From: Bacillota bacterium
Lineage (GTDB): Bacteria > Bacillota > Clostridia > Acetivibrionales > DSM-1351
Direction: 5' to 3'
DNA: 64,000 nt
Assembly: GCA_023409265.1 (NCBI GenBank)
Contig: JAEYHZ010000008.1
Span: 1-64,000 of the forward strand
Made by a program: the position numbers and the translations under genes. Under the pieces are notes generated by a model. The model did not search any database. It saw only the letters and a list, made by a program, of their open reading frames with translations, and was not told the DNA's origin. Below are positions 1-7,570 of the stretch, piece after piece; position 1 is the stretch's first letter; the number at the start of each line of letters is the position of its first letter.

Positions 1-122
1 GTGAGCCTGATAAGGCGTGATGGTACTTTGCACATCGCCATTTCGCACGATTTTGTGCGAAAATCTTGGCGGTGCTATATTCCGCCGGAGGCTGATTGGT
101 TTGAAAGTGTTTTTCTTTCAAA
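1..122. repeat. Cluster of small palindromes at window edge
   Basis: This stretch contains no gene that I can support. It holds three inverted repeats: GCCTGATAAGGC (5-16), TTTCGCAC/GTGCGAAA around a 6-nt loop (41-62), extendable through imperfect GCAC..CGCCA/TGGCG..GTGC flanks (about 30-75), and TTTGAAAG/CTTTCAAA (100-122) directly after the stop codon of the last gene of the nitrogenase-like operon. The last one could end the operon but has no U-run on the minus strand. The group may be a repeated extragenic palindrome or part of a structured RNA continuing past the window edge. Confidence 0.4.
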
Positions 123-455
123 CTAATAAGTCTTCAGAATATTTTTATCAATAAACCTTTCCATAACCATTTGAATAGGATAAGGTGCTTCAAAGACCCT
201 GATACCCTTTGAATTTACAAAAGCCAGAGCACCTCTTCCAATTTGGCTTACAATGATGGCCTTACAATCTTCAAGTGCATTTAACGTCCTCTCAAACCCA
301 CTCTCATCGTGCTTATTTGCTGCATCAAGTTTTCTATACTCGACAAATTCATATTTAGTGTCAAATATTTCGTATATATAAAAGCTTGCTGCTCTTGCAA
401 AGTGAAGATCAATATTGCTGCCGTCACTACTTGCTATTGCTATTCTTTGAGCCAT
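123..455 (-). CDS. NifX/NafY-family iron-molybdenum cofactor-binding protein (second copy)
   Basis: The 110-residue protein belongs to the dinitrogenase iron-molybdenum cofactor family (NifX, NafY, VnfX and the NifB C-terminal domain). It opens with the typical strand and turn MAQRIAIASSDGSNIDLHF and later has IIVSQIGRGA, which parallels VVVSQIGYGA in the first copy at 7107-7466. Family members bind or carry nitrogenase-type cofactors in the cytoplasm. The ATG at 455 is chosen because GGGGATGAGGAG precedes it. A longer reading from a TTG at 560 has no ribosome binding site. The gene follows the lipoprotein gene of the ABC transporter, which ties the transporter to the nitrogenase-like system. 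The exact role is inferred. Confidence 0.85.
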   Translation of the reverse strand: MAQRIAIASSDGSNIDLHFARAASFYIYEIFDTKYEFVEYRKLDAANKHDESGFERTLNALEDCKAIIVSQIGRGALAFVNSKGIRVFEAPYPIQMVMERFIDKNILKTY

Positions 456-564
456 TTGCTCCTCATCCCCTTCTTGGAGCCTGTTTAAGATCTCATTGCA
501 CGCGTCATTTTGGCGTTTTACCCATACACCAGCAGCCCTTAAACAGACACTTATGGCCAATTAA

Positions 565-1410
565 TCAGAATGCAGGAATTACAGCACCCTTATATTTTTC
601 TTCAATAAACTTACGTACTTCTTCAGTGGTTAAAGTATTTTTTAATGCCACAATTGCAGGCTCGTTGACTCTGCCGGTCTTGGTAACCAGTATATTAGCA
701 TAGGGCGAATCCTTGCCTTCCCTGAATAATGCCGTGTTGGCATCAATTCCTGCTTCGAGTATCTTATTTGTATTTGTTATGTATCCGTCAAAATCATCTT
801 TCAGTCTGATCAATTGAGCCGAATCAATTTCCTTTATTTCTATCTTCTTTGTATACTCCGCAATATCTTTTACAGTGGCTGCGTGTTCAGGTAAATCACT
901 CTTTAACTTAATAAAACCATTGGCTTCAAGAATTTTAAGTGCTCTGTATTCGTTTGTTACATCATTTGGTATCCCTATTGCAGCTCCATCGGGAATTTGT
1001 TCCTTGGTTTTGTACTTAACCGAGTAAAAGCCAATAGGTTCAACATGGATATTTCCGGCATTGGCAAGATCGTAACCTTTTTCTTTCTTTACAGAATCAA
1101 GATATGGCTGATGCTGAAAAAAGTTTACATCAAATTCACCATTATCGGTATCTTCATTGCCATGGTCATTCTGCAAAATAGTTACTTCAATATTGACTCC
1201 CTGTTCAGCAAGCTTTGGTTTAACAAAATTCAAGAGCTCTGAATGTGGTACCTGATCTGCCAATATCTTCAGGGTAACAGGGTTATCCTTTGACAGTGTC
1301 TGAGCTGCAGCCGTGCTTCCGCTTGCTGAAATGTTTGACTTCCCGCAGCCTGAAACCACCAATATAATTGATAATACAGCCAATACTACCGGTAAAATTC
1401 TCTTCTTCAT
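565..1410 (-). CDS. metQ: MetQ/NlpA-type substrate-binding lipoprotein
   Basis: The 281-residue protein is a secreted lipoprotein of the NlpA/MetQ family, the extracellular substrate-binding part of a methionine-uptake-type ABC transporter. A hydrophobic signal peptide ends in the lipobox VSGC with the lipidated cysteine at residue 22. Family signatures such as FFQHQPYLD and GAAIGIPNDVTNEYRAL are clear. Known members bind methionine or its relatives. Here the partner permease and ATPase lie upstream across a 270-bp gap and nitrogenase-like genes lie further upstream, so the ligand may be another small sulfur compound. That substrate idea is inference from context only. Confidence 0.88.
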   Translation of the reverse strand: MKKRILPVVLAVLSIILVVSGCGKSNISASGSTAAAQTLSKDNPVTLKILADQVPHSELLNFVKPKLAEQGVNIEVTILQNDHGNEDTDNGEFDVNFFQHQPYLDSVKKEKGYDLANAGNIHVEPIGFYSVKYKTKEQIPDGAAIGIPNDVTNEYRALKILEANGFIKLKSDLPEHAATVKDIAEYTKKIEIKEIDSAQLIRLKDDFDGYITNTNKILEAGIDANTALFREGKDSPYANILVTKTGRVNEPAIVALKNTLTTEEVRKFIEEKYKGAVIPAF

Positions 1411-1561
1411 AATTTGATTATCCTTTCGTTATCTGTTTTTATTTAATTTGAAAACCTGGAACCATTTCATATCAATACTTAATAGATGTTAGAACTTTAC
1501 ATATTACAAGATTTAATGGATTATAATACTTAAGAAATATCACAACTTATAAACATTACAA

Positions 1562-1581
1562 TTCTTATTTATAAATAAGAA
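1562..1581. promoter_or_regulatory. Perfect 20-bp palindrome between permease and binding-protein genes
   Basis: The sequence TTCTTATTTATAAATAAGAA is its own reverse complement. It lies in the 271-bp AT-rich gap (1411-1681) between the metI-type and metQ-type genes, which holds no other recognisable feature. It could be an operator or an RNA hairpin that adjusts expression of the binding protein and the distal NifX-like gene. No family of regulator can be named from it. Confidence 0.4.
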
Positions 1582-1681
1582 CTTAAATCACAACAATACC
1601 TATATGTTTAGTAGATTAACAGGTAAAAATTTTTTGGAGTTGGATAACCGATCAAGAAATAGAACCTATGATTAACTATTC

Positions 1682-2392
1682 CTAAATTAAAAATCTTTTC
1701 TTTATGATATGCTTTGACAGTGCATCACCAAGGAACTGAACCAGCTGAACCAGAACTATCAGCACCAGCACTGCGGCAATGAGTATATCTGTCTTGAATC
1801 TGGAATAGCCGAACCTGACTGCCACATCTCCCAGGCCTCCTGCTCCGAAGGAGCCTGCCAGAGCAGTTGTGGCAATTATTGCAATTATGGCCACTGTAAA
1901 TGCTCTGATCAGTGAAGGCAGTGCTTCAGGTATGAGCACTTTGGTTATTATGTAATGGTTTGGTGTACCCATGGATTTGGCTGCCTCAATCTTTCCCTTG
2001 GCCACCTCAAGGATGCTGCTCTCGACCAGTCTACCGAACATAGGCACACAGCTGGCCACAAGTGCAAGTATGCATGCCTCGGGTCCATAGGCCCTGCCTA
2101 TGAATAACCTTGAAAGTGGAAGTGTCAGTATTATTAATATCATTGAAGGCAATGATCTTAAGACATTAACAATAGCTCCAAGTACCTTGCTAAATACCGG
2201 AAGAGGGTGAATACCCTGTTTGTCGGTTATTACAAGCACTATTCCCAAAATAACTCCAAGAATAAGAGTAAAAACCGTTGTCAGCACTGTCATGTAAATT
2301 GTGTCTTTTATGGCCGGAGCTACTATCTCCCATACATCTTTGCCGAATGCACTTTTCAAAACCTCCAGCAGACTGCTGTTATTTAGATTCAT
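1682..2392 (-). CDS. metI: MetI-type ABC transporter permease
   Basis: The 236-residue integral membrane protein is the permease of a methionine-uptake-type ABC transporter. It has about five to six hydrophobic segments and the conserved cytoplasmic loop around residues 130-165 (EAAKSMGTPNHYIITKV), which docks onto the ATPase. Its ATG overlaps the TGA stop of the ATPase gene (ATGA), so the two are translationally coupled. In length and layout it matches B. subtilis MetP and E. coli MetI. Substrate specificity is not set by this subunit. Confidence 0.9.
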   Translation of the reverse strand: MNLNNSSLLEVLKSAFGKDVWEIVAPAIKDTIYMTVLTTVFTLILGVILGIVLVITDKQGIHPLPVFSKVLGAIVNVLRSLPSMILIILTLPLSRLFIGRAYGPEACILALVASCVPMFGRLVESSILEVAKGKIEAAKSMGTPNHYIITKVLIPEALPSLIRAFTVAIIAIIATTALAGSFGAGGLGDVAVRFGYSRFKTDILIAAVLVLIVLVQLVQFLGDALSKHIIKKRFLI

Positions 2393-3180
2393 ATATACTC
2401 ACCCTCCTTTACCCATTGATTTGCCTGGAATTCTGCATTAATTTTTACAAACAGTCTGGCGGTATCACTTTTGGGATTTTGGAAAACCTCTCTTACCGTT
2501 CCCTGTTCAACAATGAGACCGCTCTCCAGCACCGCCATATTATTACAGGAGTACTTTATTACTTCAAGTTCATGAGTAATGAGGATGATAGTAAGCCCGA
2601 GCTTTTTGTTAATATCCTTCAGTAAATCAAGAACAGAAAGGGTTGTCTGGGGGTCAAGTGCCGAGGTAGCCTCATCACTCAGCAGTACGTCAGGATTGTT
2701 TGCAAGGGCTCTTGCAATTCCTACTCTTTGTTTTTGCCCCCCGGACAACTGTCCGATATGGCAATCTATTTTATCACTGAGCTCTACAAGTTCCAGAATC
2801 TCTTCGACTCTTCCTTTTATATACTTTTTGTCAAAACCCGCAATTTCCAGAGGATAAGCCACATTGCCGAAAACCGTTCTTGAATCGAAAAGGTTAAAAT
2901 GCTGAAAGATCATACCGATCTTTTGCCGGTGCTTGTTTAGTTCACTCTTTGATAAACTTGTAATTTCGTGGTCACCAATACGAATTCTTCCGGAATCAGG
3001 TGCTTCCAATCTGTTTAGACATCTGATAAGGGTTGATTTTCCTGCACCGCTGAAGCCTACTATCCCATATATATCTCCTTTTTCCAGCTCCAGGTTAATG
3101 CCTTTCAATACCTCAACATCGCCGCTTTTATTTTTGAATGTCTTATACAAGTTTTCAATTGAAATAAAACTGTTTCCCAT
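2389..3180 (-). CDS. metN: MetN-type ABC transporter ATPase lacking the NIL regulatory domain
   Basis: This is the cytoplasmic ATPase of the transporter. It shows Walker A GFSGAGKST, Q-loop FQHFNLF, signature LSGGQKQR, Walker B VLLSDEATSALD and the switch histidine in ITHE. The ATG at 3180 is chosen because GGAGG stands 5 nt before it, which makes the protein 263 residues. MetN of E. coli and B. subtilis is about 340 residues and ends in a NIL/ACT-like domain that binds methionine and shuts transport down. Here the reading frame stops soon after the ABC domain, so that feedback domain is missing. This suggests either a different substrate or unregulated uptake. Confidence 0.9.
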   Translation of the reverse strand: MGNSFISIENLYKTFKNKSGDVEVLKGINLELEKGDIYGIVGFSGAGKSTLIRCLNRLEAPDSGRIRIGDHEITSLSKSELNKHRQKIGMIFQHFNLFDSRTVFGNVAYPLEIAGFDKKYIKGRVEEILELVELSDKIDCHIGQLSGGQKQRVGIARALANNPDVLLSDEATSALDPQTTLSVLDLLKDINKKLGLTIILITHELEVIKYSCNNMAVLESGLIVEQGTVREVFQNPKSDTARLFVKINAEFQANQWVKEGEYI

Positions 3181-3199
3181 GCCAGCCTCCAATTATGCG

Positions 3200-3261
3200 C
3201 AAGAAAATTCGCTACGCTCATTCCTTTAGTGTTATTTACATATAGCGAGCAAATTTTCTTG
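3200..3261. repeat. Imperfect stem-loop between nitrogenase-like and ABC genes
   Basis: Arms CAAGAAAATT (3200-3209) and AATTTTCTTG (3252-3261) are perfect inverted repeats, and pairing continues inward through GCT and CGCT steps around a loop of roughly 25 nt. A second small hairpin, GTTC/GAAC, follows at 3261-3276. The 137-bp gap separates the K-like gene from the transporter genes. The stem-loop may mark an RNA processing or partial termination site, or be a remnant of a small mobile repeat. Confidence 0.45.
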
Positions 3262-3317
3262 TTCGCGAGGGGGAACACCCACCCTTCAACAAAATGCTCC
3301 GCATTAATTAACTTCAT

Positions 3318-4634
3318 TTATCTGTATGTATTCAGTACTCTGTCATAGATATCTTCTATTACTCTAAGTCCACCGTTGTAGCCTGCATATCCACAATTCA
3401 GCACCAGTCTGTAGCTTACCGGGGCACTGATTATGAGAAGATCAGCCTTGATATCGTTTGCAAGATCTCTCTCCCAACCGCTTCCAAGAATAATAGCCCT
3501 GTTTTTCTGCGGTTCTTCACGGATTTCCTGTTGTATTGCTCCTCCGTCAATGGAGAAGCTTACCCGAGCTGATCTCAAATCCGAAATCCTTGAAAATTGC
3601 TGTTTTATATCTTCCCTGAAGGCTTCCGGTGTATCGTCAATTATATATTGTTTGGCAGGAATTATGCCCAGCTCGTTCAGCAGGAATTTCGAAAAACCAA
3701 TGGAATAAGATGCATCTAATATTGTATAGAATCTTCTTGGAATTCCGTATCTGAATTCAAGCATGAAGTCTGCAGTTCTTTCAATAAAGGAATAATACTT
3801 TTCCTCTTCCTTTTGAATAAATGCTTCCACCTTCTTTTTCTCCAGCTCACCGAACTCCGCAACCTGTCTCAAAAATCTGGTAGTCTCGATTCCGCCAATG
3901 GGAAGGTATGGGAACTGTACATATGGCGTACCGTATTTTTCCTCAAGATGCTTTACTATTCCCAGTCCGGTCCAGGCATTAATTAAAATATTGAACTCTG
4001 CATCGGGTATGGTTTTCCATTCCTCCACGCCGCCTGATTCGTTGCCGAAAAGAATATTTACGTCTAAGCCTATTCCTTCCAGGATTCGCTTGATTTCTTC
4101 AAGGTTTCCGTTCCAGTACGGATCCTGATAAGGAACAGTTGCAAACACATTTACAAGACCTTTTTGAATATTGCCGCCCTTATTGTGAACGTCCACATAT
4201 TGATCTATTATGGCATTGACAACCGCCTCATGGCTCACATAATTGTTGCTTTTGAAACCGCCGGTTTCTGCAAATACTATTGGCTTTCCCCGGGATTGAT
4301 ATTCACTGGTAACCCTCCCCACATCATCGCCTACAATATCAGAGGTACATCCTGTCAAAATTACATACAAATCAGCATCAATGACCTTGAAGGCACCGTC
4401 AACTACATTTCTCAGCCTTCCTTCTCCGCCATACACAACCTCGGCTTCACCTGTGTTGGTGCAGGGAATTGTATTTCCTCCGGCGTAGCCTTCACCCTGA
4501 CCGATAAGACTGCTTACCTTGGAGCTGCAGCCGGGTCCGGCATGTAAAATCGGAACTCCTCTTTTAATTGCAACAACAGTTTGCTGTGCACCAATGGCAC
4601 AAGAATATCTTGGCTGTTCAATAAATTTCAACAT
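3318..4634 (-). CDS. Nitrogenase-like component 1, NifK-like subunit
   Basis: The 438-residue protein belongs to the oxidoreductase/nitrogenase component 1 family and is the second (beta-like) subunit of the predicted reductase. Three cysteines match the P-cluster ligands of NifK in spacing and context: C12 (YSCAIGAQQ), C36 (HAGPGCSS) and C96 (ILTGCTSDIVGDD). It is shorter than genuine NifK (about 520 residues) because the N-terminal extension is missing, as in other nitrogenase-like reductases. Its ATG lies 17 nt inside the D-like gene, so the two are translationally coupled. It probably pairs with the D-like subunit in an alpha2beta2 complex that receives electrons from the NifH-like protein. 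The reaction is unknown. Confidence 0.9.
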   Translation of the reverse strand: MLKFIEQPRYSCAIGAQQTVVAIKRGVPILHAGPGCSSKVSSLIGQGEGYAGGNTIPCTNTGEAEVVYGGEGRLRNVVDGAFKVIDADLYVILTGCTSDIVGDDVGRVTSEYQSRGKPIVFAETGGFKSNNYVSHEAVVNAIIDQYVDVHNKGGNIQKGLVNVFATVPYQDPYWNGNLEEIKRILEGIGLDVNILFGNESGGVEEWKTIPDAEFNILINAWTGLGIVKHLEEKYGTPYVQFPYLPIGGIETTRFLRQVAEFGELEKKKVEAFIQKEEEKYYSFIERTADFMLEFRYGIPRRFYTILDASYSIGFSKFLLNELGIIPAKQYIIDDTPEAFREDIKQQFSRISDLRSARVSFSIDGGAIQQEIREEPQKNRAIILGSGWERDLANDIKADLLIISAPVSYRLVLNCGYAGYNGGLRVIEDIYDRVLNTYR

Positions 4635-6099
4635 CTACATTACCTCCAAGGAAAGAAAATGGATTCTGCTCCAGCCACCATTTTGTATAAGGCATTGTGC
4701 TGTGCTTTGCAAGATTTGTTACAAATTCTTTATTATCTATGGTCTCTACAATTCTTTCGGCATAGTTTAAAACTCCCTGATATCCAAAACCAAACTGTTC
4801 ATCACCAATCAAAAGAGTCGGAACGCCAAGTTTGGCTCCCCATAGGGTCATTCCGCCATGTCTTGCTATCATGATGTCAGGACGTACTCTGTTAAGTATG
4901 TTAACCAGCTCAAAGGCCTGTTTGTTACATACATTGTAATTGTGAACATCTCCGTAGGTCTCCACGTCATGCGCCAATGCATCGGAGGTCGGATCACCGT
5001 TGTCATAGATAGGATCATGATGGAATATAGCAGCACCCTGAACCTCCAGGCCCAGCTCTCTTAAAAGTGCAATAAGTGCGTGACCGTGTGCTGCACCGGC
5101 TGTAAGATACGCAGTTTTGCCCCGGAGTTTTCCGCGGTATTCCTCCACCTGTGGCAATACTCTTGCATGTTCCTTGTTGATGTATTCCTCAATTTCTGCT
5201 TCCCTCCTGAGGATTTTCCCCAATTCGCGGAGCCAGCTGTCTGTTCCGGGAATACCATATGCCGGCGGTGCCTTTATTTCAGGGACACCATATACCTGCT
5301 CCAGTGCCGCACCAATATAGGTTCCCAGGGTTGGGCATATCTGAATGGTTGCTGCTGCTTCGGAAATATACTCCAGGTCTGCTATTGTAGAAAACGGTAC
5401 AACATAGTTTGCTTCATACCCCAGAGGGTTTAATAGTTCATCAAAAATGTGACTGCCCCAGAAATTAATTATGTTTACCTTATTTGTTTTCTTTCTGGGG
5501 GGCTTGACAATTTTTCTGACTATTGAGTGATATGCCGAATCAAAACCTGTTGTCCATATCTTTGATTTGAAGCCTTCACAATAGCAGCCTACCACCGGAA
5601 TCCCAAGTTCCTCTGTCATAGCATTTGCCACGAATTCAACATCGTCTCCGATTATTGCTGATGCACAGGAGGTTGTAATAAATATTGCATTTGGTTTAAC
5701 TCTTTCATAAACCTCTTTAACAGTTTCTCTCAGCTTTGTGGTAGCACCAAATATGGTGTCCTTTTCTTCTATGTTTGTGTTAAAATATCTGCCGGTTGCG
5801 GGCGGCAGGTCCCTTTCCATCTGACCTACCCGGTATACAAAGTTAAAGCCAAAGAAGTCTCCCGAGCAGCCTACAGGTGCATGATTTATAATAGCAGCGT
5901 CCTTGATCATGGACAGCTGACAGAAAGCATTTCCCGAACTGCAGCCCATACACTGGCTGAAGCTTCTTGTGCTGTCCTGAAGCCTCCCGGATCTGGCGCA
6001 TTTTACCAGTTCTCCGGCGGTGCCCTCAAAACCGGTTATGGAACCCAGTCTGACTTCTCTTATTTGCACTTCCGGACTTTTAATATTAACTGAACTCAC
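4618..6099 (-). CDS. Nitrogenase-like component 1, NifD-like catalytic subunit
   Basis: The 493-residue protein is the alpha-like subunit. P-cluster-type cysteines are C53 (MGCSSGNA), C78 (PVGCSGDFF) and C145 (TTSCASAIIGDD). C255 (IQICPTLGTY) falls where NifD holds the cofactor cysteine C275. Residues essential to Mo-nitrogenase are absent: Q191 and H195 correspond to W182 and F186 in CEGFKSKIWTTGF, R96 is not kept after PVGC, and the region of H442 reads GDEQFGFGYQG without histidine at the ligand position. It is therefore a nitrogenase-like reductase and not a dinitrogenase. The GTG at 6099 is preferred because GGAGG stands 7 nt before it. An ATG six codons upstream has no ribosome binding site. 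Confidence 0.9.
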   Translation of the reverse strand: MSSVNIKSPEVQIREVRLGSITGFEGTAGELVKCARSGRLQDSTRSFSQCMGCSSGNAFCQLSMIKDAAIINHAPVGCSGDFFGFNFVYRVGQMERDLPPATGRYFNTNIEEKDTIFGATTKLRETVKEVYERVKPNAIFITTSCASAIIGDDVEFVANAMTEELGIPVVGCYCEGFKSKIWTTGFDSAYHSIVRKIVKPPRKKTNKVNIINFWGSHIFDELLNPLGYEANYVVPFSTIADLEYISEAAATIQICPTLGTYIGAALEQVYGVPEIKAPPAYGIPGTDSWLRELGKILRREAEIEEYINKEHARVLPQVEEYRGKLRGKTAYLTAGAAHGHALIALLRELGLEVQGAAIFHHDPIYDNGDPTSDALAHDVETYGDVHNYNVCNKQAFELVNILNRVRPDIMIARHGGMTLWGAKLGVPTLLIGDEQFGFGYQGVLNYAERIVETIDNKEFVTNLAKHSTMPYTKWWLEQNPFSFLGGNVDVEIY

Positions 6100-6125
6100 A
6101 ATATGACCTCCAATCATCAGTTTTA

Positions 6126-7004
6126 TTACAGGTTTCCTGCCGCTTCTGTACGTATCTCTCCGGTTTCAAGGGCCAGCAGGTAATCACCCCATTTTGCAGC
6201 CCATTGTCTCAGTTCTGAAACCTCCAAGGGCGATGGCACCTTGGATTCTTCGTGACCGGCAATTTTTGCTGCCAGTGATTTATACACCTGGGCCTGTTTT
6301 GAATCAGGTGCAGCCTCGATTGTTGTCTTACCCTGGAGCTCACTTTGGGTTACAGTTACAGAACGTGGTACATATTCAACCACCTGTGTATTTGTTTGTT
6401 TTACAAAATCATCTATAATGTCTTTTGCATACGGTGCATTTATTGAGTTTGCGATGACTCCACCAAGCAGTGCGCCACCGGAATTTGAGTATTTATGGAT
6501 ACCTTTGAACAAATTATTTGCTGCATACACTGCCATAAAGTCTGCAGATGAGACAGTGAACACATGCTCTGCAATTCCTTCTCTTATTGGTACAGCAAAG
6601 CCTCCGCACACAACATCACCAAGAACATCATATATAACATAATCCAGGTCCAGCTCCTCAAATATGTTCTGCTGCTTAAAAAGCTGTACAGCTGTGATTA
6701 TTCCTCTTCCGGCGCAGCCTACGCCTGGTGCCGGGCCACCTGCTTCCACACAATATATGCCATTAAAGCCTTCAAAGATAACCTCCTGTGCTTTTACTGC
6801 ATTTTTCTCTCTTAAGGTATCTAATACTGTAGGTATGTAATTACCGCCTCTTAATGTATTGGTTGAATCACTTTTGGGATCACAACCGAACTGCATTACC
6901 TTGTAGCCTGCCACAGAAAGCGCTGCACTTATATTTGAAGTAGTAGTGGACTTCCCTATACCTCCTTTACCGTAGATAGCTATCTGCTTGATTTTCTTTG
7001 CCAT
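6126..7004 (-). CDS. NifH-like ATP-dependent reductase (iron protein)
   Basis: The 292-residue protein is the homodimeric Fe protein of the system. It has the P-loop GKGGIGKST (about 12-20), switch region DPKSDST, and the two cysteines that hold the intersubunit 4Fe-4S cluster, C97 (GVGCAGRG) and C133 (VLGDVVCGGF). Arg100 next to C97, the ADP-ribosylation site in regulated nitrogenases, is present. It would transfer electrons to the D/K-like complex with ATP hydrolysis. The ATG at 7004 is chosen because GGGAGAGAG lies just upstream. A start 12 codons earlier has no such site. The stop is 26 bp before the D-like start. Confidence 0.93.
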   Translation of the reverse strand: MAKKIKQIAIYGKGGIGKSTTTSNISAALSVAGYKVMQFGCDPKSDSTNTLRGGNYIPTVLDTLREKNAVKAQEVIFEGFNGIYCVEAGGPAPGVGCAGRGIITAVQLFKQQNIFEELDLDYVIYDVLGDVVCGGFAVPIREGIAEHVFTVSSADFMAVYAANNLFKGIHKYSNSGGALLGGVIANSINAPYAKDIIDDFVKQTNTQVVEYVPRSVTVTQSELQGKTTIEAAPDSKQAQVYKSLAAKIAGHEESKVPSPLEVSELRQWAAKWGDYLLALETGEIRTEAAGNL

Positions 7005-7106
7005 TGGACTCTCTCTCCCATCATATTTTTTTAACTTCAAAATTTATATAGGAATGACTAAATAATAACTTCCTATCTCCCTTGAAAATTGGGTTTTATC
7101 ATTTAA

Positions 7107-7466
7107 TCACTCCTTAGTCACCATCTCTTTTGGATGAGAAAGTGATTTTATGACTTTATTAAGTGCTGTATAAATCAAGTCAGGAATTGTATAGGCTTTG
7201 ATTCCGGCCTTGTGTAAAGCCTGTTCTGCCCCGTAGCCGATCTGGCTTACTACTACAACTCTGCAGTCAGACAGGACCTTAACCACATTTTCTATGGATG
7301 AATCACTGTGCTCCCCAAAACTGCAGGCGGGCATTGTGCTTCTTATCTCACTGAAATCCCATTCACCCTGATCTGAAACCTCAAATATTATAAATTGTCT
7401 GCTATGTCCAAAATGCTGATTTACAACCTTCCCATCATTACTGGCCACTGCTATTCTATATGGCAT
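7107..7466 (-). CDS. NifX/NafY-family cofactor-binding protein (first copy)
   Basis: The 119-residue protein belongs to the dinitrogenase iron-molybdenum cofactor family, with the N-terminal RIAVASNDGKVVNQHFG signature and the VVVSQIGYGA turn near residue 80. It stands between the NifB-like and NifH-like genes. In many NifB proteins this domain is fused at the C-terminus, and here it is a free protein. The likely job is to accept the NifB product and pass it to the D/K-like complex. A 102-bp gap separates it from the NifH-like gene. Confidence 0.88.
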   Translation of the reverse strand: MPYRIAVASNDGKVVNQHFGHSRQFIIFEVSDQGEWDFSEIRSTMPACSFGEHSDSSIENVVKVLSDCRVVVVSQIGYGAEQALHKAGIKAYTIPDLIYTALNKVIKSLSHPKEMVTKE

Positions 7467-7570
7467 ATTAACCTCCTAAGCCATGAATGGCTTTGAGCCG
7501 CATGAGCGGCAGCAAAAACTGATGCAAATTATTTTTATTGTCTTGAGATTTCCACTGATACTATTACTGT

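Noticed and set aside
456..560. N-terminal extension of the second NifX-like protein from TTG at 560
   Set aside because: There is no ribosome binding site before the TTG, and a good site precedes the ATG at 455 where the family fold begins.
3105..3317. 70-codon reading frame on the minus strand between the K-like and MetN-like genes
   Set aside because: It overlaps the start of the ATPase gene in another frame, includes the stem-loop and has no family resemblance.
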